A stretch of DNA of 64,000 nucleotides from Coenobita brevimanus (lineage: Eukaryota; Arthropoda; Malacostraca; Decapoda; Coenobitidae), in assembly GCA_032717465.1 (NCBI GenBank), contig CM064632.1, positions 29,935,426 through 29,999,425 on the forward strand, in the 5' to 3' direction. The notes below the pieces were generated by a model. It saw only the letters and a program-made list of their open reading frames with translations. It had not been told where the DNA came from and did no database searches. This document shows, piece by piece, positions 33,517 to 44,541 of the stretch. Position 1 is the first letter of the stretch; every line of letters starts with the position of its first letter. The position numbers were made by a program, and so were the translations under genes.

Positions 33517-33832
33517 AGCAGGCGACGTTCAAACAACAAACCCACAACAAAATCGCCCACTGGCTGGGGCAGGGGACAGTTTAAGGAGTTGAATTTCACA
33601 AAAAGCAGACTTTCCTGATCTACAAGATGACCCGTCGACATGTCGTAAAAATACCCCCGCTAATACCAACACACCAGTCCTGTATGAGACAGCCCTAGCA
33701 TGTATTCAATATGGACGGTGGGTGTTAGCGCCGAAGTGGTGACATGTGGAGGTGTAGGAGGACTACTGGGCCTTGGGATAGGCTACTGCCCCCAAGATAT
33801 AGGCCCTGAAGCCTTTGCCCAGAGTCGGACAC

Positions 33833-33835
<3 letters not shown>

Positions 33836-33881
<46 letters not shown>
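33836..33881. repeat. A46 homopolymer
   Basis: 46 consecutive A residues with no LINE or SINE body recognisable upstream. It may be the tail of an unrecognised retroposed sequence (about 33700-33835) or a simple expansion. Confidence 0.95.
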
Positions 33882-33882
<1 letters not shown>

Positions 33883-33972
33883 GACCACCAGCATCGACAG
33901 CCTACCATAACTCTCCCAGACCAGCAATACCACCTGACCCCCTCACGCCTATAAATCATATCCTGCATGTAT

Positions 33973-34053
<81 letters not shown>
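33973..34053. repeat. (CA)n microsatellite
   Basis: About 40 CA units. 34054-34639 is unassigned apart from the motif CAGACGATTTTACTAAGCTG (34186-34205) and a short CT/ACCT tract at 34271-34314. Confidence 0.97.
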
Positions 34054-34055
<2 letters not shown>

Positions 34056-34639
34056 CCCTCTAATTCCAACTACTGCATTAAGGCCCCATCATTCCTTATC
34101 TGTTATCTCACATTTTAAGCAACAGTATAAGACGATTTAACCTTTGGCTGCGATTTACCTACCTTGACATACTGTCAGCTAAGGTCAGACGATTTTACTA
34201 AGCTGAAGAGAAATCCGGGGCACTGAAATTTTTACAAGTGGAAGGATTAACACTGTGGCCTGCCTTCATTTTCCACTCTCTCTCTCTCTCTCTCTATACC
34301 TACCTACCTACCTATAATGGATGATTATCATCCCTTCAATTCGTATGAGTCCTTATCAGCGTATTCTTGCTCCTACCAGGCATTTATATTCACCTTAGGA
34401 AAAGCCTCTTGTATTGTAAGGAAGTTTTTAAAGACTATCTCTACCCCCTCCAGGTAGAAGAGCCTAACCTACGCTGAATAATACTTCCATGGTATCACAA
34501 TTACAAAATAAATAAATAAATAAAACGACATTATCGGCCTCAAGGGGTTCCGATCATAAAAACTTTCCGTTGCTAAACCAGTTGTTTGGGACAGTATCAA
34601 ATTTGGGTCGTATTCTAAGAGATGACGGAGATTTCGTAA

Positions 34640-34870
34640 TACCTCTTTGTTGGCGATTTATTATGCAGATTACACTTCCATATCATGATGTTTGTTGTTG
34701 AAGAATCTATGTCGATATTTCCCATTCAACTTTAATATCGCCATGTATGAGAATGATGAAAGTTATGTGGCTATGAAAACATAAACTGTATGCAACAGAC
34801 TGTTAAAGTGTGATACGCAAAATAAATCGCTGAGGAAGAGATGCTACGAAGCCTCTATGCAACCTAGATT
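34640..34870. mobile_element. M2 MITE-like element (M1 relative)
   Basis: The left end has TTGGCGATTTATTATGCAGA and the right end AAATAAATCGCTGAGGAAGA followed by GATGCTACGAAGCCTCTATG. The GCGATTTATT/AAATAAATCGC parts are inverted repeats and match the inner TIR of M1, but the outermost sequence differs (CTACGAAGCCTC in place of TTAGGGAGCTTCC). Related pieces lie at 37540-37665 and 40555-40690. Confidence 0.6.
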
Positions 34871-34898
34871 ATATTGCTATGTGTCTTAGCCTGTTCTC

Positions 34899-35121
34899 TT
34901 GGGCCTGTGTTACAGTCAGTTAATGAAGCTCCCCAACACCTCTTCCTAAGCGATTCTTTTGCTATTTACACCTTGCCGTCCGCTTCTGTGTGATACTTAA
35001 GTCATTCTAATATAACCATACCCGGCACAAATGTACAAAACGATATTACCCAGCCGAATCTAAAAATAAATCGACGAGGAGGAGTGTTAGGGAGCTTCCT
35101 TACCCCCACGAGAATACGGAC
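34899..35121. mobile_element. M1 MITE-like element
   Basis: The left end, TTAATGAAGCTCCCCAACAC then CTAAGCGATT, is the inverse of the right end, AAATAAATCGACGAGGAGGA then GTGTTAGGGAGCTTCCTTAC. No coding content. It lies directly beside the M2 copy. Confidence 0.75.
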
Positions 35122-35419
35122 ATTGGACACAGCAGATGATGTAGTTCCTCTTTGTCAAACGATATATAAACGATTCCACACCTAACTTTCCCGTATGTTA
35201 GCTGTTTAATATCCACACCCTTTACATCAGTAACATACAAGAAAACGCATAACTCAAGTGCAGTGTGCAAGAGAAAGCAACGAGCCAGATGGGTTACCAT
35301 ACCTCCGATGCCAGCTAAAAATACTGGCCTATAAAACAACGCAATATGCACCAACGGACCTCTGATCATGTACATGTTACAAACACAGTGGGATCCATTA
35401 CTTAGTGTGCTGTGTGGGT

Positions 35420-35640
35420 AGGAATTTGGCAACCAAAAATATGCAGTGTTTAATAGGCTGTCGATTTTATTCAGCTTAGCCAAGGGTAGGAATTCGGCAA
35501 CTAAAAATATGCAAAGTTTATACACCTACCAACAGCTAAACTTGTTAAAAATATCAGTTTAGCCACTGGTAGGAGTTGGGCAATTACAAATATGCACAAT
35601 TTATACAGCTGGCGATTTTATCCTGCTTATCCATAGCATT
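35420..35640. repeat. Three-unit degenerate direct repeat
   Basis: GGTAGGAATTTGGCAACCAA, GGTAGGAATTCGGCAACTAA and GGTAGGAGTTGGGCAATTAC (starting about 35418, 35485 and 35571) are each followed by AATATGCA and GTTTA or ATTTA. The recurrent TCGATTTTATTCAGCTTAG motif sits inside the first unit (35461-35479). Confidence 0.7.
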
Positions 35641-36350
35641 TGGCAGTAAACTGGTTTAAACTCAACCGATTCCACCAGTAAATCATGCCATCCCCAGCTC
35701 TGCACAGCCAAATCATGACCCATTCATCTCACAGACCCCTTGTTGCCGGTCCATTTTTCTTCTTTACTCCAGCACCAGCCTCGTCCAGGGCAGCTGTAAA
35801 TAAACATGTTCCTCACATTAGCTCAGTTCGGGGTAAAAGTTGGCCTCACATTTCACCACGGTGCTTAAGCAAGGTGCTCCTTTGTTCAAGTATTTCCCTC
35901 ATCAACGACCTTGTGTTCTGTGTGGTATTCTCGTCTGCCCAGTTCATTTCCTTTTCCTGGGCTTGTGTGTTCAGTTTCTTTCTCGTTACAAGGTGCATTA
36001 GGTCTCTTTGATGGGGATTTGTTGCAGCCGCTCGAGAATCGGATCGTGATGCATAGGATACCCCTAGACTGCTTGGATTTGGCTTAAAAGGAAGAACAGG
36101 GATTGTGATGAATGTCTATTGACTACACGGAGGTCAGGAACGTGGTCAAATTACGCTAGTGTTTCCCCAGACTGTGACATCCACCTACCAAACTTACATC
36201 CAGGATACTAATTATATTATGTAATGCTGGTCAAATAGGGACATGGGGTAAACAAACTTTGTCTAACAGTCTGACTTGGCAATTTTGTTTAACTTGGAAG
36301 TAATGGCGATCAAAGGGTTAGAAAAAAAAAAAATCTTGCTGTTATGAATG
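35641..36350. other. Unassigned stretch
   Basis: No repeat family recognised. A 108-codon frame (35685-36011) ends in a hydrophobic Ser/Phe-rich stretch but has no motif I can name and no supporting context, so it is not called a gene. Confidence 0.4.
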
Positions 36351-36354
36351 CTGT

Positions 36355-36680
36355 GGGATATGTTCAGCTGAGAAAAATATCCGTCAACTATATTTAGCTG
36401 GGAAAAATATCCGAAATTTTGTTTAGCTGGGAATAATATCCAGCAATTCTGTTTAGCTGTGAAGAATATCCCGCAGTTCCGTTTAGCTGAGAAAAAAATC
36501 CCAAAGTTAAGTTTAGCTGAGAAAAATATCTAACAATTCTGTTTACCTGAGAAAAATGTCGAGCAATTCTACAGTACTTAGCTAAGAAAAGTATCTGACA
36601 ATGCAGTTTATCGGAAAAAAAAATATCCGACAATTCTGTTTAGCTGGCGAAATATCCGGGAATTCTCTTTAGCTGAGGAA
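36355..36680. repeat. 30-bp minisatellite (GTTTAGCTGAGAAAAATATC type)
   Basis: Units GTTTAGCTGAGAAAAATATC plus a variable CAGCAATTCT start at 36421, 36451, 36481, 36511 and 36541, an exact 30-bp period, with decayed units before and after. A 79-codon reverse frame is a repeat peptide and is not called. Confidence 0.93.
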
Positions 36681-37784
36681 ATTATTATCAGTTGTAGTTG
36701 TTGTTGTGGCCTCAGGCTCATCTGAACGTGAACCCAGTGGACCCGCAGGTTAAAGTTTCCCTCCTCCTGCAGTCCACCATCCCCCTTTCGATGGACTGAG
36801 TGGAAAGTGAGGGACGTTTGTAAAATCAGGCACTGGAGCTGCCCGGCTATAGTAATGCAAGCATGGGAAGACGTACAGACAGACGTACAAAAATCTTCCA
36901 GAAGTTTGACGAATAGAGAGAGGAAAATTGAACCACCTGAAACACACACTAGCAGAAATAGGGATTTTCACTGCATTTTCGTCAGCTGTAGATTTTCTTC
37001 AGATGGAACTGGGAAGCGAGTTGTTTCTTTGACTGTCTATCTCTAACACCAAAATTCTAACAGCCTAAAGGGCTAACAGGAAGTCAGAACAGCAAAGTCA
37101 AGCATCATAACTATGGGCGGTGATTACCATTTCACATTACTGATGTACAAGAATATTTTTATCAGGCTACATTAGGAATTCTGTTCAGGGTACAAATTTC
37201 AACCAGATAATTGGGCTAATGCACGCCTCCTGTAACTCACTCTCTGCTGAATAAAATCTCTTCATGTTGGCTGGAAATGAGTATTAGAGTTGTAATGGCC
37301 ACGAGAGACTTAACGAGGATAGTCTTGCTATCTGTTATCACTACAAAAGATAACGTCTCGAGAACGGTCCTGCTTTCTGTCATCAATATCAGAGACTCGA
37401 AAACAGTCTTGTTTTTTGTCATCATTACAAAAGATAACGTTTCATAAATATACGCAGCACACCTTAATTCGAATTCAGATATGGATATTTCCTGACACGT
37501 TTTCTTTTGCGACTGATTTTGCACACTACATTTCAATATTCTGTTACTGATGCAAACTGAGATGGTATTAACACCATATAAATAACATACAATGGAGTGC
37601 TATGGTGTTATATGCAAACTTAATCGCTAAGGAAGAGGCGCTTCGATGCCTCATATGCTACCTTAAATTCAAGCCTCTGTGCCTTGGCCTGTTTTGCTTA
37701 ATTCTAATCACACTCACTATTTTCATGCTCTGAATTTTATGGACTCCACGTTCATCCATCTCCAGTCTCTTTCCCCACAGTCAT

Positions 37785-37788
<4 letters not shown>
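36681..37788. repeat. Mostly unassigned; degenerate direct repeats 37240-37445
   Basis: Between 37280 and 37445 CAGTCTTGCTTTCTGTCATC-type units recur three times at 39-45-bp spacing, with ACAAAAGATAACGT. Part of the unit (ATGAGTATTAGAGTTGT and GGCCACGAGAG) resembles 38640-38680. An M2-related end (TTAATCGCTAAGGAAGAGGC) lies at 37620-37639. No gene. Confidence 0.6.

Positions 37789-37847
<59 letters not shown>
37789..37847. repeat. (CT)n(CA)n microsatellite
   Basis: CT (37789-37802) passing into CA to 37847. Confidence 0.95.
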
Positions 37848-37851
<4 letters not shown>

Positions 37852-38191
37852 CACTGACACTAAAGCTTTTATACTGCATTGGTAACATTATAGTTTCTAA
37901 GTATTTCTTAACCCAATGAACCCAATGAACACTTTCTTATATTTTTTATCAGCGAATGCTTAATCGTTTCCATGTTCATCTGACTACACTGAGCTGAAAA
38001 TAAAGACTCCTGCCATTCTGATTACCAGACACTTTAACTGCATTTCTGTCTCTATGCAGTAACGATCCCTTTCCCTCCTGCTGATTTCATTACCACTCTT
38101 TCAATACTCTTTTTGTAGTAATCATTATCATCATTATTCCACCAATGCAGCTGTCCGGTATTTCCTGGCTTCAACATTTCATTTCCCCTCC

Positions 38192-38222
<31 letters not shown>

Positions 38223-39239
38223 CCAGTCTTTCCTGGTGTGGAATGAGTCAGCAGCCATTTATCCATTCCCCTCACCTGGGCCGTATTAGCGGTGTCATGT
38301 CCCTAATCGGATTATCGAGGTGGCAATTTCACAGGGACTCCCTCAATGCTGGTCGTGTCACATTTGCCGTGGCGGCTCCACTTTTCACGTCAACGGCTTT
38401 ACTTTCTCAGTACGACCGTATCACATATCCAGTTTAAAGACTTTAGAATTGTAAATTCTCATACCGCCTTCATAAACTCAGACTCTTATAACCACACTTT
38501 AACTGAATGAAACTATCTGGCATCAGCTGCAAGGGAAGACTAGACATGTCACCACCATGAGAGGGTTATTGGTGACAGTAGGCTATTATCACCCTGGTTC
38601 CTGTGACTGACTCGCTGCATAAATGGTCTGACGATAGTTGGACATGAATACTAGAGTTGTCCCGGCCATGAGAGGGTTGGAGGTAACAATATTAACACTC
38701 AAGTCCTTTGTTTCACTCTCAGATGAATAAACGCAGGGGTATCCGGCGCTGCCCGGGAAAACCCTATGATCGAGCATTGCCTGGGATCCTGGATGGTCAC
38801 ACCTCCTGTGGGAGATGACCCTCGGGGGCCCATTTTACCCAGTGAACCTAAGCTCCTCCCTTAGCCCATTTCCTCATCGATATATTCCCGACTGACCTAA
38901 TCCTACCATGGACCTATTTTCCCACTATCCACCCACCCACCAACCCTGCTAGCCCACTCCACCCATCCGACCCGTTGTAGATAATAATGATTTAGTTGCA
39001 GCGGTTAAAAAAAAAAAAAAAAACTACAGTAATTGGTTGCCATGTTTCCGCCATACTGACTTGATCATTTCTAGTTAGTTCTAATCTTAGCCATCAGGGA
39101 CGCCACTTCAGTAACTGTACAGTAAACATTTAAATTCGTCGTATAAAGTTACACTAGTAGAGCATTTTAGAGTTACACTAACAGAGCATTTAGAGTTCTT
39201 TATACATCCCTGTCGATTTGCACGGAGAATAGACAGGCA
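37848..39239. other. Unassigned stretch
   Basis: A T run at 38197-38222 and an A run at 39007-39022. Two partial repeats with CCATGAGAGGGTTATTGGTG and CCATGAGAGGGTTGGAGGTA (38557 and 38667) about 110 bp apart. No gene recognised. Confidence 0.45.
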
Positions 39240-39240
39240 G

Positions 39241-39287
<47 letters not shown>

Positions 39288-39296
39288 AACGTTCTC

Positions 39297-39363
<67 letters not shown>

Positions 39364-39373
39364 AAGAAAAAAA
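39240..39373. repeat. Opposed (CA)n and (GT)n(GA)n microsatellites
   Basis: CA (39242-39280), a 19-bp spacer, then GT (39300-39344), GA (39345-39362) and an A-rich end. The CA and GT blocks are inverted complements and can form a hairpin of roughly 40 bp per arm. Confidence 0.95.
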
Positions 39374-39570
39374 AAAAAATACTACTGAATGGAAGGAAAG
39401 AAACCTAAAAATATCACTTCTTCTCCCCCCTCAGAAGCAGCGACATAGTCAGGAAAATAAAGAACAAACACGAGAAGGAATGTCAGCAATATGAAAAGAA
39501 GGAATAAAGGAAGGAGGGGAAGATGGAAAGAAGGGTTAGTAAATGACAGAAGGAACAGAAACGAGTAAAA

Positions 39571-40110
39571 ATCTCTCTCTCTCTCTCTCTCTCTCCTTTT
39601 TCTTTTCGTCCTTCCCTTCTTTTCTTATTCATTTATCTTCTTTTCCTCTCTTTTCTCTCACTCTCCATTCCTTTAGTCCTTCTTTCTTCTCCCTCACTTT
39701 TCTCTCTTTATCCTTCCTCTCCCTCCTCCTCCTCCTCTTCTCCCTCCATTTTCTCTCCCTTTTTCCAGTCTTTCGTCTCTCTCCACCTCTCCTCCCTGTA
39801 CTTACCTCCCCTCCTCCATCTTCTCTGGACCCTGGAGGTCCTTGTAAAAAAAAAAAAATACCGCTCTGTTTTGGCGTTACTTCTTTTTTACACTGCTCCT
39901 TTTCCCGACTTTCTTACATCACGGTTGTATTTTACTTCTCTCCCTGTTTTCCTCTTTCCTCTCCCTATTTTCTCTCCTCTACATGTCTCTGTAATTTTCT
40001 CTTTTCCTTTTTTCCTATCACAACCTTCTCTTCTTTAAACATATCCAGTCATGCACTTCATCTTTCTTCATTTCTCCTCGTTTCATTTCTCTCTCCCTCT
40101 AATGTGATGG
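39571..40110. repeat. Pyrimidine-rich block
   Basis: CT microsatellite (39571-39595), then T/C-rich DNA including CTCCTC units near 39722. The 193-codon Ser/Phe/Leu frame is composition-driven. 40111-40270 is unassigned. Confidence 0.8.
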
Positions 40111-40270
40111 GTGGGGGGCGATAACCATCCACTCACTCAATGTAGGGGCCACCTTTAGTGTCTCAGCTGAAAGAGGAACCATATATTCCCTGTAACCCAA
40201 GAAATAATTTACTACATTAGGTGGTAACCACCAGTAAGGTGACACCTTGGCTTGTGATATCGTAGGTTTG

Positions 40271-40468
40271 GGTGGCTCTCGAACACGTCTTCCTTAGCGA
40301 TTTATTTCTAGATATGGCTGATTCCTATCCTTTTGTATGTCATTTATGCAGAGTCTGGTGATACTGACAGGATTTATGTAACACAAGAAAAAATAGGGTG
40401 TAATAAACAATACGAGTCAATTAAGAAAAGGTCTTAGGGAGCTTCCTTAACTGAGGAGAATACCGGCC
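40271..40468. mobile_element. M1 MITE-like element
   Basis: The left end is eroded (CGTCTTCCTTAGCGATTTAT). The right end is good: GTCTTAGGGAGCTTCCTTAA, then CTGAGGAGAATACCGGCCC. The middle ATGGCTGATTCCTATCC and CATTTATGCAGA matches the 12859 copy. Confidence 0.7.
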
Positions 40469-40530
40469 CTGGTGGTCAAGTGGGTTAGGGCATGCTAACT
40501 GATGTGGCACTTAGGGGTCTGAGGGCCGTA
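40467..40530 (+). other. tRNA-like segment, possible SINE head
   Basis: TGGTGGTCAAGTGGGTTAGG with CATGCTAACTGATG resembles a tRNA D-arm and anticodon stem, followed by GTCTGAGGGCCG; box B is poor. It directly abuts the M1 right end. No body is delimited. Confidence 0.35.
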
Positions 40531-40554
40531 TATGAAGTGACACTGTGGAGTTCA

Positions 40555-40690
40555 GAGAGGATTTTTCATAGCGATTTAGTCTGCAAGTTACACCTCAATA
40601 TAATCTGTATGTTACCGATACAGTAATAAATAAAATAGATCGCTGAGGAAGAGGCAATACGAAACCTCTTATTGCACTCAAATAATACGC
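40555..40690. mobile_element. M2-related element
   Basis: AGCGATTTAGTCTGCAAGTT at the left and AAATAGATCGCTGAGGAAGA followed by GGCAATACGAAACCTC at the right form the M2-type inverted ends around a short core of about 60 bp. Confidence 0.55.
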
Positions 40691-40703
40691 ACCAATCGGA
40701 AGG

Positions 40704-40916
40704 GTATACACTGTTCACTTTAACTGGGCCTAAAATTGCCATCTCTCCATTTGTACAATTTGGGCCGTAACAACACATTAACACTAGAATGTGGCGCTAG
40801 TCACGAAGGAGTGCTAAGGAAAAAATACAGGCCTAACATTGTCTTAGTCACTTATGTACAGGATATAAGCTGCAAAAGGACGAAAATTTGGGTCAAGCTA
40901 AAGCGAATGTACTACA
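40704..40916 (-). mobile_element. M3 inverted-repeat element, copy 4
   Basis: Reverse orientation. As printed, the left end is GTTCACTTTAACTGGGCCTA with GTATACACT before it, and the right end is AATTTGGGTCAAGCTAAAGC, followed by GTACTAC. The core holds GCTGCAAAAGGACGAAAAT and CACATTAACACTAGAATG, complements of the other copies. Confidence 0.75.
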
Positions 40917-41455
40917 GTAGGGGTTCATTGCTAACATAACACCGCCCATGGAAGAACGACTGGTCACCTTCATCATTAGTGTCAGCACCGAGTAAGCCAG
41001 CACTGGGCCTGTACGATCCTGACATAAATAAAATATAAATAATAAAAAAGCAGTGAGAGAGTGGATGATGGATGGATGAAACTACTTATTTTTCATATTT
41101 TAGTGGTCAGGATTTCAGACTTAGGCTACATGATAGCTGACTGAATGTGAAAGCAATTTCATTGCTCTCTCTCTCTCTCTCTCTCTCATCCCTTCAGCCA
41201 GTTGAAGTCTTTTTCGCGGTCTTTTTCCCACCACCTGATGTCTTAAACCCTTCCACAATCATGTCTCTCTCTCTCTCAATGTCACTCTTCCAACTGTACT
41301 CCAGTCAAGGATTTTTTTTTTTTTTTTTTTTACCAGGACGGGTTAAAAACATCCTTCACTGATCCCCTCACTGCAGTTAATCAAACTGAATCAAGCCATC
41401 TAAAACTGACAACATTAAGCTAAAAAAATCAAACTGAAGAGGTTAACTGTGCATT
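40917..41455. other. Unassigned stretch with short CT and T tracts
   Basis: CT at 41164-41187 and T21 at 41311-41331. No gene. Confidence 0.5.
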
Positions 41456-41655
41456 AGGCCCGTATTCCTGTCGGTTAAGGATATTCCTTAACACCTCTGC
41501 CTTAGCAATTTATTTTTGGTACGGAGGGTTAATATCAACTTCCTTGTTATTTATGCTGAAAATTATGGCACTGGAATAATTTAAGGGACAGAGGAAAGTA
41601 AACAGCTTAAGAAGAGATGTCAGGGAGCTTCCTTAACCGACAAGGATATGGGCCT
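41456..41655. mobile_element. M1 MITE-like element, best-preserved ends
   Basis: 200 bp. The left end AGGCCCGTATTCCTGTCGGT (then TAAGGATATTCC) and the right end, read on the minus strand, AGGCCCATATCCTTGTCGGT (then TAAGGAAGCTCC) are clear terminal inverted repeats, longer than in the other copies. No target duplication was identified. Confidence 0.82.
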
Positions 41656-41760
41656 CGGAGACACCCTTCATGGTGCGGCAGCTTAACGGAGACTGTTTTC
41701 AAGGATATGGGCCTCGGAGACACCCTTCATGGTGTGGCAGCTTAACGGAGACTGTTTCCA
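41642..41760. repeat. 59-bp tandem duplication at the MITE end
   Basis: AAGGATATGGGCCTCGGAGA starts at 41642 and again at 41701, each followed by CACCCTTCATGGTG and CAGCTTAACGGAGACTGTTT. The copies differ at about two positions. The first copy includes the M1 right terminus, so the duplication arose after the MITE inserted. Confidence 0.92.
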
Positions 41761-41879
41761 TCTCCTTCCGTGCAAAAGTTTTCCTCACAGTGAAATAGAA
41801 TCGCCAGGAGGTAACCATAACGACATGATAATTGTGTCATTCAAGGGAAGGGGGTCAAGAACTGATTAAGGCTGGGATG

Positions 41880-42410
41880 GCGATGGTGATGATAGATGGT
41901 GCTGATGGCTATGATGGTGATGGCTGTGATGGTGATGGTTATGAGGGTGATAATGATGATGATGGTGGTGATCGTTGATGAAGGTGATGGTGATGGCTGT
42001 GAAGGAGCTTGTGATTATAGTGATAATGGTGGTGAAGGTGATGAGCGATGATGATGGTAGATGTGATGATAGACTGTGATGATGTCTATGGTTGTGATGG
42101 TGATGGTTATGAGGGTGATAATGATGATGATGGTGGTGATCGGTGATGGTGATGGTTGTGAAGGAGATTGTGATTATAGTGATAATGGTGGTGAAGGTGA
42201 TGAGTGATGATGATGGTAGATGTGATGATAGATTGTGATGATGTCTATGACTGTGATGTCAGTGATGATGATGGTAATGATGGTGATGACAGTGATGATC
42301 ATAATGGCGATAATGATGACTGATAAAGTTAAGGGCCAAGGTGATGCTGGTGAAGATGCTGATAGTGGTGGTGATGGTGATGACTGTGATGATGACTGTT
42401 TGGCATTGAT
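41880..42410. repeat. (GAT/GGT)n array with 168-bp higher-order unit
   Basis: GATGGTGAT-type triplets. ATGAGGGTGATAATGATGAT starts at 41941 and 42109, and the sequence after it stays in register (GAAGGAG-TTGTGATTATAGTG, AGATGTGATGATAGA), giving a 168-bp second-order period. The short open frame at 42235-42441 is a repeat translation. Confidence 0.9.
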
Positions 42411-42530
42411 GAATATATGCTACGCGCTTTTAGTCATTTAGCTACACATATAATGACATACCTAACTCATATACAGAATGTTATATATACTGTACAGTAA
42501 GTTATATGTGAATGACGAGAAAGCCAACAG

Positions 42531-42658
42531 AGAGAGAGAGAGAGAGAGAGAGAGACTGATGAAGGGGCGGACGTGACAAACAGGAGAGATTAGTGTGTGT
42601 GTGTGTGCGTGTGCGTGTGCGTGTGTGCGTGTGTGCGTGTGTGCGTGTGCGTGTGTGC

Positions 42659-42689
<31 letters not shown>

Positions 42690-42713
42690 TGCGTGCGCAT
42701 GCGCGCGCGCGTA
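42531..42713. repeat. (GA)n then (GT)n/(GTGC)n/(GC)n tract
   Basis: GA at 42531-42554; alternating purine-pyrimidine GT, GTGTGC and GTGC units at 42591-42713, ending CATGCGCGCGCGCG. This is a classical Z-DNA-prone composition. Confidence 0.95.
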
Positions 42714-42829
42714 GTAGGTATGCGTATGCATAAATGTATGAGCGTATGTAAGTTTCCTGGTATGTATGTAGACATTTATGTATGTATATGTGCGCGTTTA
42801 TGTTCGGGTGGGGTGAGGGGAGATCTGAA

Positions 42830-43260
42830 GGGAAGGACACAGGGTAAGAAAACTCCCTTACAAAACAGACAGGAACAATAGAGGGAAACTTGAAGAGGAG
42901 GAGGAGGGGGAGAGTTGGCAGGGAATGACCGAAGAGAGAAGTGGGTAAGATGGTAATGGGAAGAAGGAAAATAGAAAGAGAAGGCAGAGAAATGAAAAGA
43001 GATAAAAAGAAGAGAGGAGGAAGAGAAAAAGAAAGGGGGAAGAGAGGAGGATGAGGGAATTATTAGGAACGGAAGAAGAGAGGAGAAGGAGGGGTAGGAA
43101 AGAAATAAAGGAAAGGAAAAGAGGCCTTGTGTTAAACAGATATTAGAAGTACTTAGAAACACGTATGGAGAGAAAGTAGTCTGACATAATAATAAAGAAA
43201 AAGAACGTTTGAGAAAAAATCGAAACGAAAGGTGGGCGATGGAAGGAAGAGAATGAAGGA
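42830..43260. repeat. Polypurine block
   Basis: G/A-rich, irregular AGAGGAGGA and GAAAAGA runs, no clean unit. Open frames on both strands are composition artefacts. Confidence 0.8.
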
Positions 43261-43319
43261 CGTTTGACTTTTTGCCATCAAATTTTCCTAACCTACTTTT
43301 ACAATTTAGCTCCTGTTAT

Positions 43320-43890
43320 CATTTTTTTTCCATTTTTTTTCCTTGCCACCACAATCACTGCATTTTTCCTTCGTCTATCCCATTAGCCCTGTTATTTTTT
43401 TTTCCCTTGTCATCAACACCCTTTTCTTCAACATTCATTCAGTGTTTTTCACCGTTTTCTTGCCTGTAATCACTCTTTTCCCCTCATTATCTCAATTTTC
43501 CCTCATTATCTCAATTTTCCCTTCAGTCTTCTCATTTTCCTTGGTCCATTAATTTTCCACACGAAAATTTCCCATCTGACTTTACTCACCCCCCCCCCTT
43601 TTTTTTTCGTTCTCCAGCCTCCCTTACAGTTCTCTTCAGTCCTCAAGGCTTATCGATCTATTCTTCTAAATTTTCCCCCTTCCCTTTCGTTCACGAATTT
43701 TCCAGAACAGATCTTATCATCAGTGGCAATTCCTTCACCGTGTTACTTTCCCCATGTTTTTCTCCTTTCCTCATTCCCTCCACCTGTCCTGTCTTTCTTT
43801 TCTTTTTCATTTTTTTTTCCGGTTCATCCCTTCTCCACCTGTCTAGTCTTTCTTTCCTTTTTCATTTTTTTCCGGTTCACTCCTCTCAAT
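43320..43890. repeat. Polypyrimidine block (left flank of element A)
   Basis: T/C-rich, with a direct repeat CCCTCATTATCTCAATTTTC at 43480 and 43500 (20-bp step) and a longer one, CTGTCTAGTCTTTC/CTGTCCTGTCTTTC with TTTCATTTTTTTCCGGTTCA near 43786-43880. It is the pre-insertion target DNA of element A. Confidence 0.75.
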
Positions 43891-43895
43891 TACCC

Positions 43896-44541
43896 TGTAA
43901 TGAGCCGGATAGTGAAAGGTCTAAGGGCAAGAGATATTAGGTGGACTACTCGATCACTACACACGATGATAGAAAACTCGAAGAAACTTTAGGTCTTATT
44001 AATAACTTAACCTATATTTACACAAAAACTAAACACTAGTTAACACGGTTCGCCCAGGGAGGTCGTCTTAGATAAATAAGGTCGACCACCCAGAGGACAA
44101 ACCGTTGACAAAAAAACAAAGTAGCTTTCCAATCACCCAAAATGAGCATTGATTAACAATTCCGTCAGTGAACCCACTTGTAAATAGCGTAAATGACCAA
44201 TAAAATACCCAGCGAGTATCAGTCACAACAAAACAAAAAAAGTGTAAACTTTAAATGTATAGGTAGGTGTAGGTGAAAAATGTGGTTTAATATTGTGTTC
44301 ACTCCCTCGTTGATAGTTCTAAGTACTCACGAGGCCTTGCACCCAGAGTCCCTCAGGAGAGTGTCGAGCCTTGGCTGCTTGGTCGAGACTGACTCTAGAG
44401 TGAATGAGAAGGTCCCACAACACCTCGTCTAACTCAGTCAGAAAGGGTGGCTCGGAGCATTGGCACCTGTGTTCGACCGTGTTGGAGCCTCGATCGTCAA
44501 TGATTTCCCGAGAAGTGGTGAATGAGGCGAGGGCCATGATA
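43896..44541 (-). repeat. Element A 3' LTR
   Basis: 646 bp, starting TGTAATGAGCC on the printed strand (sense end ...GGCTCATTACA) and ending GGGCCATGATA. The pyrimidine stretch CCTCCCTCCTT right after it (44542-44552) is the sense-strand polypurine tract AAGGAGGGAGG. Confidence 0.93.

Noticed and set aside
35685..36011. 108-codon hydrophobic-ended frame as a small secreted or membrane protein
   Set aside because: No motif, no splice or promoter context, typical length for chance in this composition.
36394..36633. Repeat peptide FSQLNRIVGY
   Set aside because: Same reason: exact 30-bp noncoding minisatellite.
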